Assembly (NCBI GenBank): GCA_004565275.1
Contig: SDOX01000158.1
Span: 238,583 to 302,582 of the forward strand
Direction of reading: 5' to 3'
From: Nannochloropsis salina CCMP1776
Taxonomy: Eukaryota; Sar; Eustigmatophyceae; Eustigmatales; Monodopsidaceae
DNA length: 64,000 nucleotides
A program made the translations under genes and the position numbers. The number at the start of each line of letters is the position of its first letter. The first letter of the stretch is position 1. Under the pieces are notes generated by a model. The model made no database searches, had not been told where the DNA came from, and saw only the letters and a list, made by a program, of their open reading frames with translations. Shown here piece by piece: positions 1 to 10,666 of the stretch.

Positions 1-2033
1 AAGGCAGAGCAGAAAGATCGAACAGTACAACCCAAAAAATTTTAAAACGGCACATAGACTGTTCTTGTTCCTCATTACTGTCCTGTTCATTTGTGTACTG
101 TTTTATCTTGAGAAGACGTGAGAAAGTAGATGAGTCCACGATGCGGTTATTGGCGAATCGATCGCTCAGGTCCTAACTAGAAAGCAATGCTCTTTTCAGC
201 GCTTTGGAAGCAACAGTCGACAATGTCATTGCACTCACCGACAATATAATGTCCTAGGATATAACATTAAGATAGCTAACGTTATATGGTCCTGTTCGAG
301 CAAAAAGCGTTGCGTTGACTGAACTCGGTAACGGTCGTCGTACTTGGCTTAAATTTTCAAAAAGTTAAAATGTACAGTTCCTGTTGATCGACAAAAATTC
401 TGAGAGAATATGGCCCATATCTGTGTACAAACTGTGGCGGGTAGGAGAACCTGTACCATGATGCTGCTTCTGTTATAGATGATGTGCATTCAACAGAGTG
501 TGCACCTCCGCAACCTTCTCGTAGCGGCGGAGTGGCTCGAGGTCGCTCAGTCCATTGTGCAGGTTTCGCGCACCAATGAAAATATTGAAGATCTTAATGG
601 TTATTGGAGGCAATATCTTGAGTTACGGCAAAGAAAGCCTTCTGTCAGGTTTCAACTCGCCAGCATCGTCGTCTTATGAGTCCTACATCGCCTGAGATTT
701 ATCAGAAGAGGAACTGTTTAACTTTGCTCGGATCCCCCAAGACTTCAGCCGAGCATCGAGATAAATAATGGCTTCAAAAGGATTAAAATGAATGATAATT
801 TTATCAACAGGGAAAGCCCTGATACATTTTAATAAACTATACTCTGTCTCGATATCTTTGCAAGCCATAAGCTTGGTGTCATACCATGTCCTTTGGGAAA
901 CATCAGATTACCGCACTCTCATGAGCATCGACATACCCCTTCGTCCTCTCTTTCAAAAATTGCCTTTAGCACTATGAGGTTTGAACGTCATGGCCAATTG
1001 CATAATAATTTTGAAACACTGTGGCTATGTGTGTCATTTCTCAAGTGGTTCAAAAGTAAGGCCAAGATTTATATGTTTCTCGCGTGTTGCTCGCTTTAAT
1101 TCAGTGGCGCACGTTCTTCCTCTTGATTTCTTTTAAGTGTCAAAAAATAAATAAAATTTCGATGGTGCTGGTCGCTTACAAGTCGATAGACTTTGTTTAA
1201 GCTTCGAAGTACCTAAGAAAAACGTCCAATGGGCCGTGCTTATATGCTTTTCTACGTGGAATTTGTAATAAGAAGAAAAATGAGCAACGGCAAAATCAAA
1301 GAAGTGTATATCTCAGCAGAGCATTATTGTAATGCAGGTAAGTTTAAAACGTTTCTGTTTCTGATAGTCTTGAAATGAAGGGGTCTACACGCCTGGTCTT
1401 ATCCCACTGAACTGGTTGTTCTATGCAGCAACGAAACATCACAATTTCATGGCAAGCGGGAAGGAGTACAGGGATAACCTGCGTTTCTACTTACTATGTC
1501 AGGACTATCATCGCGCTGTGTCGGTAGAAAAAGGAGGATTGAGAATTTTTCACAATCTTTTCGATAGGCCATAATAATAGCTCGGACCGGCGACTTGTAG
1601 CGTCGCTGTCTAGACGCCATGACCTATTGCAGCACCCAAAAGGACGTCTGTGCATATCATAGGGATGTCTAACCATTCATAGATGGCATCCTTGGCGATA
1701 TCCTTCCTTATTCATTGTAAGAGGATCGAGAGGAGACGGAAACAGAGGCCTGCGTCCAAGCAGGAGATACAGATATCTGACGACTTGATCAGAGCATCAT
1801 GTTGTTCGATACGCACATCTTGTCACAGGTTTGCCTGTCTCGGGAATACAATTCAGCTTAGCTTGCCTGGTACAGTTAAATTATACCTTTGTATGGAGTA
1901 TTTAAGTGAACGCATGTGTAGTCAGTGCTTTTCTGTCCTCACTCATACCCTCTGTGGCCCTCGTTACCCTATACTTCCCAGCTTATTTTCCTGTTAACGA
2001 GGGAGCCCACCTCCGCGGCACCCAGCGTCCATC
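1..2033. other. Spacer upstream of LCB1, no gene recognised
   Basis: Clearly more AT-rich than the coding regions. Open frames here are short (at most about 100 codons), lack similarity to anything I recognise and show no consistent splice pattern. The last few hundred bases must contain the 5' UTR and promoter of the LCB1 gene, but I see no definite core element. Confidence 0.5.
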
Positions 2034-3626
2034 ATGGCAGCCGATCCATCGTTAGGAGACTCCTTTATAGACCTGACAATCGCACTGGAGCAACTCTGGC
2101 AGCAAATGCGGCGTGAGCTTTCCAGGGATGGTGTAAAGGAATGGCTTTTAGGCGCTCCGGCACGCTACAAAAAGTGGTGGCTGCACTTGGTAGAGCATGC
2201 TCCTGGCCACGTGGTGGTCGAGACAGCCTTGATTCTGTTCATTATATGGTTGATCTTCTTGAGGAAGACCGTGGACCCGTCCAAGGAGGACAGTTTCTTG
2301 TCGGAGAAGGAAATCGACCAGCTGGTGGAGGAGTGGCAGCCGGAGCCCTTGGTTCCGGGCCCGGACCCGGCCTGGGATGAGGAGGACGCGCAGGCCTTGG
2401 TCGTAGAGGAGGTAGACGGCACGCGGGTGGTCGTGAACGGGAAAAAATTGATAAACATGGCGTCCTTCGACTTCTTGGGCCTGGCCGGTCGAGGCGAAGT
2501 CAAGGAGGCGGCCCGCGCCGCCCTAAACAAGTACGGGTGTGGTTCTTGTGGACCGAGAGGCTTTTACGGCTCCATCGATGTGCACGTGATGGCCGAGCAA
2601 GCGATGGCGGCTTTCTTGGGCGCGGAGGAGGCCATTTCCTACTCGGACGCCGCCTCCTCGGTTTCCTCCACGCTTCCCGCCTTCGCCAAGAAGGGCGACC
2701 TATTGATCGCGGACGAGGGCGTATATGAGCCTATCCAGACGGCCATCAACCTCTCGCGCGCCCAGGTCCGGTATTTCCGCCACAATGACATGGAGGACTT
2801 GGAGCGTGTCTTGCGGGAGGTGGCGGAGGAGGACCGGCGACTGGATCGGAACGAGCGAGAACAGCGTCGGTTCATCGTCGTAGAGGGCCTGTACAAAAAC
2901 TTCGGGGACCTGTGCCCCCTCCCCGCCCTCATCGCCCTCAAGCGCCAGTACCGGTACCGCCTCTACCTAGACCAGACCTTCTCCTTCGGGTGCTTCGGGA
3001 CGGCGGGCCGCGGTCTGGCCGAGCACTTCGGCGTGCCCCTCGCTGACATCGAGGTCATGTCCGTCTCGATCTCGCACGCCCTGGGCTCGGTGGGGGGCAT
3101 GTGCGTGGGCACCTCTGAGGTCGTGGACCATCAGCGGCTCTCGGGGGCAGGCTACTGCTACTCCGCCTCTGCCCCGCCCTTCACCTCCTCCGCGGCCATG
3201 GCGGCCTTGGCCCTCTTGGAAAAGGAGCCGGAGTTGGTGACGAAATTGCGCGAAAATGCTGTTTGGCTGGCTCGGGCGCTGGGGAAAATTCCGGGGCTGA
3301 AAGTGAGGAGCCAAGAAATTTCCCCCGTGCTGCACGTAGGCGTGGCCGAGGCGGTCTCGAACGGATGGACGCGGGAGGAGGAGGAGCGGGTCTTGCAAGC
3401 CATAGCGCGGGCATGTGTGGACGCCGGGTACGCCGTGGTCACGAGCAAATACACAGTGTTGGACGTGGAGGCCGTGTCGAAAGGAGGGCTCTTGCCAGAG
3501 CCCTCGCTGCGGCTGGCGGTGTCGGCGGTCCACACGCGGGCCGAGCTGGAGGGGGCGGTAGAGGCGATCAGGAGGGGCGCCGCCGGGGTCCTGAAGAAGC
3601 ACGCGGGTCGGAGGACGGGGGGGTAG
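2034..3626 (+). CDS. LCB1: Serine palmitoyltransferase subunit 1 (LCB1/SPTLC1 family)
   Basis: Uninterrupted 530-residue frame starting at the ATG at 2034. Serine palmitoyltransferase condenses serine with palmitoyl-CoA in the ER, the first step of sphingolipid synthesis; LCB1 is the subunit that pairs with the PLP-carrying LCB2. Visible: one amino-terminal membrane helix (about residues 60-76, hydrophobic between ETA and RKT), then the alpha-oxoamine synthase fold with a YGCGSCGPRGFYG glycine-rich region (about 165-180) and the SPTLC1-type stretch VVDHQRLSGAGYCYSASAPP. Where LCB2 and related enzymes carry the Schiff-base lysine, this protein reads SVSISHALGSVGG with no lysine, which is the hallmark of the LCB1 subunit. 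Length matches the family. No LCB2 lies in the window. The gene ends tail-to-tail with a minus-strand gene. Confidence 0.95.
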   Translation: MAADPSLGDSFIDLTIALEQLWQQMRRELSRDGVKEWLLGAPARYKKWWLHLVEHAPGHVVVETALILFIIWLIFLRKTVDPSKEDSFLSEKEIDQLVEEWQPEPLVPGPDPAWDEEDAQALVVEEVDGTRVVVNGKKLINMASFDFLGLAGRGEVKEAARAALNKYGCGSCGPRGFYGSIDVHVMAEQAMAAFLGAEEAISYSDAASSVSSTLPAFAKKGDLLIADEGVYEPIQTAINLSRAQVRYFRHNDMEDLERVLREVAEEDRRLDRNEREQRRFIVVEGLYKNFGDLCPLPALIALKRQYRYRLYLDQTFSFGCFGTAGRGLAEHFGVPLADIEVMSVSISHALGSVGGMCVGTSEVVDHQRLSGAGYCYSASAPPFTSSAAMAALALLEKEPELVTKLRENAVWLARALGKIPGLKVRSQEISPVLHVGVAEAVSNGWTREEEERVLQAIARACVDAGYAVVTSKYTVLDVEAVSKGGLLPEPSLRLAVSAVHTRAELEGAVEAIRRGAAGVLKKHAGRRTGG

Positions 3627-3888
3627 GAGGTTGGGCTCGAGAGCCGGCGAGGGAAAGAAAAAGGCCGGGAAAAATGGAGCAAGGGGAAAGGGGAACGCTG
3701 GGTGGTTGCTTTCTTTCAGGAACGGACCGAGTCTTCGTGCACCCCGCCGAACTACGCCATGGTTTCGGCGGCTGCCTCCCTCACTCTTCTCTCCCTCCCC
3801 TCCCTCCGTCACTCCCTTCCCCAAGAGGGATTTACCGGTGGAGGTCTCTCCCCCCTCCCCCCCCCTCCCCCCCCGCCTTCCCAGTACT

Positions 3889-3988
3889 NNNNNNNNNNNN
3901 NNNNNNNNNNNNNNNNNNNNNNNNNNNNNNNNNNNNNNNNNNNNNNNNNNNNNNNNNNNNNNNNNNNNNNNNNNNNNNNNNNNNNNNN
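3889..3988. other. Assembly gap, 100 Ns
   Basis: Exactly 100 undetermined bases, the usual scaffold placeholder, so the true distance is unknown. Its left side is CCTCCC-rich pyrimidine sequence. The gap cuts the 3' part of the minus-strand membrane protein gene. Confidence 1.
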
Positions 3989-5567
3989 CCCTCCCCCATG
4001 TCCCCCCGGACGCGCTCCGCCTCCTGGTTCAACCTCCCGCCCACCCAGGTCCCCACCCGCCACATTTTTTCGCGCACTTTCCAGCGGGCGTCCAAGGCGG
4101 CGGCGTGTCCGTAGGAGATGTGGAAGACCTTCCCCAGCTTCCGCCATACCAACAGCTCCTGTTCCAGCGCCCGTACCAGACCCAAGACCGCCACGAGCTT
4201 CATGCCTAGGCAGCGGGCCATGTCCCCGCCCCGGTCCCGGAGCGTGGCCGTATACCCCCCCAGTCCCCCCCCGGCCAAGGCCAGGAGCCAGGCTGGGAGG
4301 AAGAAGAGGGAGATAAAGTGCGCGAGAAGGTATCCCAGAAAGGCGCCCACAAAGACTAGGACGGCCAGGGTCTGAGTCATGCTGAACTCCACGTCGCTGA
4401 GGGGGAGAAGGAGGGAGGGAGGGAGGGAGGGAGGGAGGGAGGGAGGGTGAATGAGCGGGAAACCTGCCGTCCTGCTACGTGAATGTGGCCTGATTCCGAG
4501 TATGCTTACTCGCCATTTACGCCATCTTTCTTCCCTCCCTCTCTCCCCCTCTTTGTGTCATCCCCCGCGCGCCCTCCCCTGGCTGCATCCTCAACCCCTC
4601 CCGCCCTAATTTCTTACCTCGGCGACGCCCGTACGTAAGCCCAAGGATTTTCCACGGGCGGGAAAGGCCGCCGGGGCGCCAGTCGAAGCAAGGGGCGCAG
4701 CTGATGGAGGGCGGGGTAGGCCGTCCCCGTCCGGGCTTGACGCTCCACCAGATAGATGAGCAGCAAGCCGAGGGCGCGAAACAGGTCCCCGAAGTCGTTC
4801 CTGAGCAGGGAGAGGAAGAGGCCCAGACCCAGGCCGGCGAGGGCGCAGGAGGCTGGGCGGTGGATGGCCGAGGCGCTCAATCCCAGCCCCAGGCCCGTCC
4901 CCGCGACGCCCGCAGCCAGGGTCACCGCCATGCGCCCCTGCCATCGGGCACAGTACAGGTCCACGGGGTCGGCCGGGCCTGCCTCTGGGCCCTCTTGGCC
5001 CTCGCCCTGCCCCTCCATGCCCTCCACATAGGTCTCCTCCTCCTCCTCCACCAGGTACTGAGCCTGATACCGGAATCCCTCTGTCCTCTCCCTCCCGTCC
5101 CGGCGGCGTCCCACCCCTCCCCACGCTGCCCCCTCCCGCGGCATTGGGAGGGGGGAACCGCCAGCAGTGGACGCGGAAAGGGGGCGCCGGTTCCGTACTT
5201 TGCCCGGGGCCCGCCTCTCATTCTCTTCCTCTTCGTCCCCAAGGTAGGGGGGGTATCCCCCTCCTGCGTGTGAAGGTCGGGAAGCCGAGGGCGGTGGGGG
5301 CTGACCGTTAGGGCGGCCCGGAGTGTAAGAGGAAGGACCATCGTGATACGACCATGGATTGCCGTTGGGATTGCTGGGGGACGCAGCAGACGGGGGAGGG
5401 GGTGGCCGGGCGTGGGCGGTCGGAGGAGGGCAGGAGAAAGTGAAAAGGACGGTGTAAGCAGCCGCTGTTGCAGCGGTTAGGGCCCGCGGGAAAGGTCGTG
5501 GCCGCTTCCGTCGTCCGTGAAAGCTGCAGGTGGTGGAGGACGCGGCCCGCATGTGCGCATCCGACAT
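3989..5567 (-). CDS. Multi-pass membrane protein of unknown function, 3' end lost in gap
   Basis: Two exons are supported. Exon 1 runs from the ATG at 5567 to 4618 (donor GTAAGAAA), exon 2 starts at 4396 after TCAG; joining keeps the frame (..A-S-P-S-D-V-E-F-S-M..). The amino terminus has a basic/hydrophobic leader (FPRALTAATAAAYTVLFTF) followed by a Pro/Ser/Gly-rich, then acidic linker. Two alanine/glycine/leucine hydrophobic segments follow (around WQGRMAVTLAAGVAG and ALAGLGLGLFLSLL), and exon 2 adds two more (LAVLVFVGAFLGYLLAHF and FFLPAWLLALAGGGLGG). The carboxy end enters the 100-N gap, and a frame resumes only briefly beyond it, so the stop is not known. The frame stays open upstream of 5567 for about 17 codons without another ATG. 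I do not recognise the family; an organelle membrane location is inference only. Confidence 0.6.
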
Positions 5568-6291
5568 GGTGGAAGCGCCAACTCTGGCGGGGTAGGAGGA
5601 GATCGACCAGGACACGAGCGACCAGAAGCCGACCCCGGGCTTTTGCGCGGCCTATGACGCAACAAAAAGAATGAGTACGTGAGGTCAAGACTTATTATTT
5701 GCAACGAAGACACACCTCCCCGATCATATTGCCAGTGGACCGTCGATGGCCCTCACTGCTCTGGTCAAGGAGCCCTTGATCCTTGATGCGTCTACATACT
5801 AGGGTTACTCGCCACAAATTCCGCCCCGGTGCTGCAATCGGTACGCGTAAATCCAGGGAGATAAAAACCTGCCGTCCACTCCCGTCCTACACCCCACCCT
5901 GCTTCTGCGTGCAACGCCCATGCGGCCGCCAAGGCCCGGGCATCGCAGGACCCAATGGCATGTTACCGCGAGATCGATAGAAGGGCCAGGGGCGTCGCCG
6001 AGGTCGCCGAGAGCGTGAGAAGCTCGGAACGGTCCCCTCCTTCTCCGTCTTCGTCCCCATGTGCCGCGGCCTCAGAGCGGCTTGTGCCATGCCGAGGCAC
6101 GCGTGCGCAGTGTGCTACGGTCAGCATGACGATACACTAAGGGGGGAGACGCTGGTGCTCCAGTGGTAGAGAATGTGCGATCTTGGTAGCCTTATACTCC
6201 AACTGCCGGGTTTCTATGCTGAATTCCTCTTTGTAATATTTCGTGCTTTCACGCTCACAAAAACTACAGAAGCCGAGCCTTCTGACCAAAA
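5568..6291. promoter_or_regulatory. Divergent intergenic region between membrane protein and proteasome gene
   Basis: About 0.7 kb between head-to-head genes, so it must hold both 5' regions. No long frame with recognisable protein and no clear TATA element or repeat found. A tRNA A-box-like stretch near 6155 is discussed among the rejected items. Confidence 0.45.
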
Positions 6292-7611
6292 ATGGCAATG
6301 CCAAGTACAAGTCTGGAACATTCAATGGGCCTGAAACCTGGCGAAGTCGCGACTGGGGTACGTTTTTTCCTTATGCCCCATCTTCAGCTTGCTCCATCCC
6401 ACTTGTTGCGGTCACTTCATTCCCCTTCCTCAACCGTTCTTGTTCCCCAATCCGCCAGACCACGATCATGGCCGTCGAATTCGACGGAGGCGTGGTCCTA
6501 GGAGCCGATTCCCGCACATCCACAGGAACTTACGTAGCCAATCGTGTGAGTGACAAGCTAACCGCCTTGCACCACCACATCTACTGCTGCCGGTCCGGTT
6601 CTGCCGCCGACACGCAGGCCCTGGCCGACTACGTTCGGTACTTCCTAGCTTCCCATGCCATTGACCTGGGACGTACTCCTGCGGTTTACACCGCGGCGAA
6701 GCTCATGTCGACCCTGATTTACAGAAACAAGGATAACTTGCTAGGTGAGGGGTGGGGGGAGGGAGGTTTGGAGGATTCGGGGGCATCGACGGCCCATATG
6801 CCCCATTTGTGTCGACCAAAATGTTTGCACTCTCACTTTCCGCCGCTATCCACCTTTCTTTTCGCCTGTGGCGGCACGCAGCGGGTGTGATAATCGGGGG
6901 ATGGGACCCGAAGGACGGGGGCCAGGTCTACACGGTCACGCTGGGGGGGACGCTGCAGCGACAGAAATTCTCCATCGGCGGTAGCGAGGGAGGGGGCCAG
7001 CGTTGGGGGGCGGGAGGGAGGAAAGGGAAGCTGAGGAGAGGATATGCACAGCCTCTGTATGGGGCTCACATTCGGCCCTCATGCCCACCTCTCCTCCCTC
7101 CCTCTTCTTCCCTTTTCCTCCCTCGTCCGCAGGCTCGGGGTCCACCTACATTTACGGCCACGTGGACGAGGCCTTCAAGGAGAACATGACCCGCGAGGAG
7201 TGCCAGAACTTTGTCAAGAAAGGTGGGTTCTTTCCCTTTCCCTCCCTCGTCTCCCCTCTCCCGCCGAAACTCTCCATGCCCGTGTCTTCGTCCCTCCAAC
7301 AATCCTCCCTCGCCCTTGTCCTCCTAGCCATCTCACACGCCATGGCGAGGGACGGATCGTCTGGAGGAGTCATCCGCATGGTCACTATTGACAAGACGGG
7401 GGTCTCCAGGGAGTTCATCCCAGGTAGGGAGGGAGAGCGGGAGGGAGGGAGGGAGGGAGATAGCGGCGTGTGGATCGACGGACGAATAGTCTAGTCGCAG
7501 AGTCGGACCATAGAGGAGGGAGGGACAGGGCTGTACACAAATCAAAGGGCTTACTCTCCCGCTTCCCAATGCCCGTGTGGAACAGGCGATAAGCTGCCGT
7601 ATGGGCCCTAG
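6292..7611 (+). CDS. PSMB6: 20S proteasome subunit beta type-1 (PSMB6/PRE3)
   Basis: Six exons give an in-frame 220-residue product: 6292-6357, 6459-6744, 6882-6980, 7133-7222, 7328-7423, 7586-7611. Beta-1 carries the caspase-like (post-acidic) activity of the 20S core. Exon 1 encodes a short propeptide ending ..VATG; exon 2 opens with [11 protein letters not shown], so autocatalytic cleavage Gly-Thr would expose the catalytic Thr1 exactly at the exon junction. Also visible are the GADSRTSTG strand with Asp17-like residue, the K of [16 protein letters not shown] (Lys33 region) and the [15 protein letters not shown] segment around the conserved SGG. The last exon encodes only eight residues (GDKLPYGP) before TAG. 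Introns are about 95-160 bp; intron 5 starts with a (GGGA)n run. Length fits the family. Confidence 0.93.
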
Positions 7612-8040
7612 GCGGGAGGGCTGGAAAAAGGAGGGGGGGCGGGGTAGGGTGGAGGTGTATCAAGTGAGAAATTCTGGGATACAAGCCGAGCAGAGGGACG
7701 GCACAACATGAGTTCCGAAAGAAGAAGTAAGAATGAACAAGACGGAAGCTTGGAGACCCCTCCATAAGGAGGACTCGGTCTTCCATTTGTTACTCCTCGG
7801 CCTTTCGACCGCCGACAATTCTTCTTGTGAGCAGGGAACGCACCGATGTCTCCTCCTTCCCATGACTGCCGTGGGTGGTTCAAAAGGCGCGATGGACAGG
7901 AAAACGTCGGCTCCGTCTTGCTGTCGGGTCCTACCTCCGAGTATCTTACAGTGTCCGCCTGCACGCCTCCCTCCACCCCCAGCCATCCTCAAGGCTCTCG
8001 ATTTCATTATGATTTCCTTACAAGACCCCCTACTTTCTTT
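7612..8040. other. Convergent 3' spacer
   Basis: Lies between the ends of the proteasome gene (+) and the plastid membrane protein gene (-). It contains G-rich and then mixed sequence, with no gene recognised. Confidence 0.4.
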
Positions 8041-10305
8041 TTATAAACTCAGCGGTCCCGTTTCCCGCCCTTCCTTCGCCGCCTCTCCTTCCTCCCCCAC
8101 TTCCTTCCCCCCGCTCTCGGCCTCCCTCACGACCGACGCCCTGGCTCTCCTCCCCGCCTTGCTGTTCGGGTCCGCCTCCAATCGCATCCACACCAAGAGC
8201 TTCTCCCAGGTGTTTAAGCTCTGAAACGGCGCCATCGTCTTCTCCAGCTCGAAACTCGCCACCACGGGCCAGCTCGCCTTCGTGGAAGGGATGCTGCGAC
8301 GGTGCGGCGGCGCTTGTCCGTCCCGCTCCCCACAAGGGCCTGCCTCCCCGTGACTGGTCGGGGAGGAAGGGGAAGAGGTAGGGAGAGGGGCGAGACGAAC
8401 CCGGACCTTGCCGGTTACGCGGCACCAGTGCTTGGGCTTCCGACGGACTTCCCCACTGAACCGCCAGACCAGCCTCCGTCCCTCCCCCTCCCCTTCACCC
8501 GGCCCACTGGGCCCCGGGCTCGACCCCAGGATGGAGTCGGGGGGGGAAGGGGAGGGGGAGGCCACTTCAAAGACGAGGCGGCGGTTGGCGGGCGTGAACT
8601 CCCATCCCAGGGGCGATAACTGCCCCATCCCCTCGCGAAGGAGAAGGACCGATTTCCCCTTCAGCACCAGGGATTTGCAGCCCATCTCCAGCGCGGCCAG
8701 GACGGCGGGCGGGAGGGAGGGCGGGGGAGGGGGGCCGACGTCGAGGGCCGAGGGGGAGGGAGGGAGGGAGGGGCCTTCGCCGGTGTCCGCACCCTCGGCA
8801 TGGGCCGTGGGGTCAGAGGGCGGAGGCCGGAAGCTCAAGGAGCGCAAGGTCCATTTCCCACGGAGATAGTCCGGGTGCTGATCCCAGCCGTGCACGTTCG
8901 GGTTGGGGGGAAGGTACTGCTGGCGGGGGCGGCGTTTTGTCCGGGCGGGGTCGGAGGCCCGACGGCGTTTGGCGAGCCGTTGCAGCCGTTTCCGGCGGAC
9001 GCGTTTGGGTGGGGGAGAATCGGGGGACGGGGGGAGGGACGGGGAGGGACGAGGGGAGGGGAAGGAGGAGGAGGAGGAGAAGGAGGAGGAGGAGGAGGAG
9101 GAGGAGGAGAGGGAGCCGGGATGGGGACACGATCCTTCCCTCCGGATGCTCGTGCCTGCTCCAAGTGGGGGGGAGGAGAGGGAGGGCGGGAAGGAGGGCG
9201 GTCTTGAGGGGAGGGGACAAGACGGCTGCAAAAAGGCCAAAGTCAAGGGAGCGGGGAGGAGCAACGAGGCAAAGAGAGGCGCAGAGGACCCCGACTTGTT
9301 GATCAGGAGAGCTTGGAGGCGCGACCCTACCCTCCCAACCCGCAGTCTTTTCCACAGCTTCCCGCCTTCCCCCCCGCCCAATCGGCAGCTGGCAAAGGCA
9401 GAAACGCTTCCTCCTGGCCCTTGCCCGCCTCCGTTCCCTCTTGAAGCCACCACAGGACTCCCTCTGCCCCACGCCTCTTTCAGCCGCTCCCCCCATCCGC
9501 CCACCATCGGAGCGGCGGCCTCCCACGCCCCCGCCTTTATCAGCAAACCGGCAAACACCAGCGTTGGGAACACCATCAATGCCGCCAGAAGCACGGCCAG
9601 CGTCTGCCTTTTGCTTCGAAGCTGCAGTTTCCGCTCTGTGTATCCCATCAGACGCGACACGGCCGGCGCCAGGAGGATGGCCCCGCCCACTCGAAGCGGT
9701 TTGGTCACCTGCGAGCCGGCCCACGCCATGGCCACCGCTTTTAGAAATCGGGTGCTAAGGAGGCGGAGACTCGGCGCACTCGTCGCGGCAGACATGGCCG
9801 CTTTGCCTGTCCCTGCGGCTGCTGCCGTGGCTCCCAGGGCGCCCGGCGAGAGTAGCGGCTCGGCGTCCCCATCCACACAACACCAAATGATCGTAATGGC
9901 CACCGTATAATATAAAGCGTTGACAATGCCGTAAGCCAATAGACCCGCGGATCCTGTTTCTCGCAATGCTGCGAGTGCTGCACGTAGCCGCCGTAAGGAG
10001 AAAAAGTTTCCCTCCCCCCCGGGAGGTGATGACGGTATTGGTGGGTTTGGGGTCACGTGGGAGTCGGAGGAAGGGGTGAAGGAAGAAGAGAAGAAGGAGG
10101 AAGAAGTGAAAGAAGATGGAGACGAAGAAGAGGTCGGGAGGGCACGGGGGAAGAGGGAAGGGAGTGAGAAACGACGGCAGGAATGTTTCAGGGGGAGGCT
10201 AGCACGGCGCCATGACGACTCGAGCGGAGGCGCAGAGGGGATAAATGCCAATGCACTGGCCATGGGGAGCAAAAGCAAAGCAGTACTTGCCCTCCACCAT
10301 GGCAT
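8041..10305 (-). CDS. Plastid-targeted membrane protein with unknown C-terminal domain (possibly two genes)
   Basis: Open frame of 754 residues from the ATG at 10305. It starts with a signal peptide ending in ALAFIPSAPP, an ASAF-type plastid targeting junction. Residues about 105-270 hold a conserved-looking membrane region: ETGSAGLLAYGIVNALYYTV, then AWAGSQVTKPLRVGGAILLA, then a last helix LAVLLAALMVFPTLVFAGLL. This resembles a family of plant and algal plastid membrane proteins of unknown role (from memory, not checked). A serine/proline and basic linker follows, including a Ser tract encoded by (GGA)n at 9061-9112 on the plus strand. A second compact region (YLRGKWTLRSLSF.., LVFEVASP.., HWCRVTGKVRVRL..) is not recognised. 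The linker contains a second signal-like segment ending in TLAFLQPS, so two gene models may be merged, or unrecognised introns may be present. Confidence 0.6.
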   Translation of the reverse strand: MPWWRASTALLLLPMASALAFIPSAPPLESSWRRASLPLKHSCRRFSLPSLFPRALPTSSSSPSSFTSSSFFSSSFTPSSDSHVTPNPPIPSSPPGGEGNFFSLRRLRAALAALRETGSAGLLAYGIVNALYYTVAITIIWCCVDGDAEPLLSPGALGATAAAAGTGKAAMSAATSAPSLRLLSTRFLKAVAMAWAGSQVTKPLRVGGAILLAPAVSRLMGYTERKLQLRSKRQTLAVLLAALMVFPTLVFAGLLIKAGAWEAAAPMVGGWGERLKEAWGRGSPVVASRGNGGGQGPGGSVSAFASCRLGGGEGGKLWKRLRVGRVGSRLQALLINKSGSSAPLFASLLLPAPLTLAFLQPSCPLPSRPPSFPPSLSSPPLGAGTSIRREGSCPHPGSLSSSSSSSSSFSSSSSFPSPRPSPSLPPSPDSPPPKRVRRKRLQRLAKRRRASDPARTKRRPRQQYLPPNPNVHGWDQHPDYLRGKWTLRSLSFRPPPSDPTAHAEGADTGEGPSLPPSPSALDVGPPPPPSLPPAVLAALEMGCKSLVLKGKSVLLLREGMGQLSPLGWEFTPANRRLVFEVASPSPSPPDSILGSSPGPSGPGEGEGEGRRLVWRFSGEVRRKPKHWCRVTGKVRVRLAPLPTSSPSSPTSHGEAGPCGERDGQAPPHRRSIPSTKASWPVVASFELEKTMAPFQSLNTWEKLLVWMRLEADPNSKAGRRARASVVREAESGGKEVGEEGEAAKEGRETGPLSL
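9061..9112. repeat. (GGA)n microsatellite inside coding frame
   Basis: Near-perfect GGA trinucleotide run on the plus strand. On the minus strand it encodes the serine tract of the plastid membrane protein. It could be length-variable between strains. Confidence 0.85.
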
Positions 10306-10666
10306 AGCTTGCTGTGTGGGTGGGTATGTGCGTGGAAAAGCGTGAATACATCAGAAAGGCCGCAGATGCATCTAGCTTTAAGTTGCTGTTGTTTCACAGG
10401 AAAGTCAACCAAGCCCGACACCTGTCAGGCGGACCCCCACACACTCCGTCGCCTGACATTAAGGCGGATCGAAAAATCGCATTCAGGGCATAGAACCGTG
10501 ACCCATCCCTGCGTCGCCCGGTGAGAGGATGTCAGGACTGCGACACTTTTTAGGAGGTGTTTTCCATTTGTCCGGAGGTTTGTGTGCCTTCAGCGCGGTG
10601 CTTCCAGAAAGGTGGGAGGATACTCAAGTAGAATGTACGCCCCATCCCGTCACGCACACAGGCAGC
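10306..10666. promoter_or_regulatory. Divergent promoter region, plastid membrane protein / cpn10
   Basis: 361 bp separate the two start codons, so the 5' regions of both plastid-protein genes share this stretch. No definite core motif seen. Co-regulation is only an inference from the arrangement. Confidence 0.4.

Noticed and set aside
2967-3824. 285-codon minus-strand frame opposite LCB1
   Set aside because: It is a shadow of the highly GC-rich LCB1 coding frame, with no domain and a composition dictated by the other strand.
6150-6225. tRNA-like A box (CCAGTGGTAGAGAATG) followed by CCGGGTTTC
   Set aside because: The second box lacks the GGTTCRANNCC pattern and I could not pair a 7-bp acceptor stem or a proper anticodon arm. 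At most a degenerate tRNA relic.
7003-7494. 163-codon frame covering several proteasome exons and introns
   Set aside because: It reads through introns. The six-exon model explains the conserved beta-1 sequence exactly.
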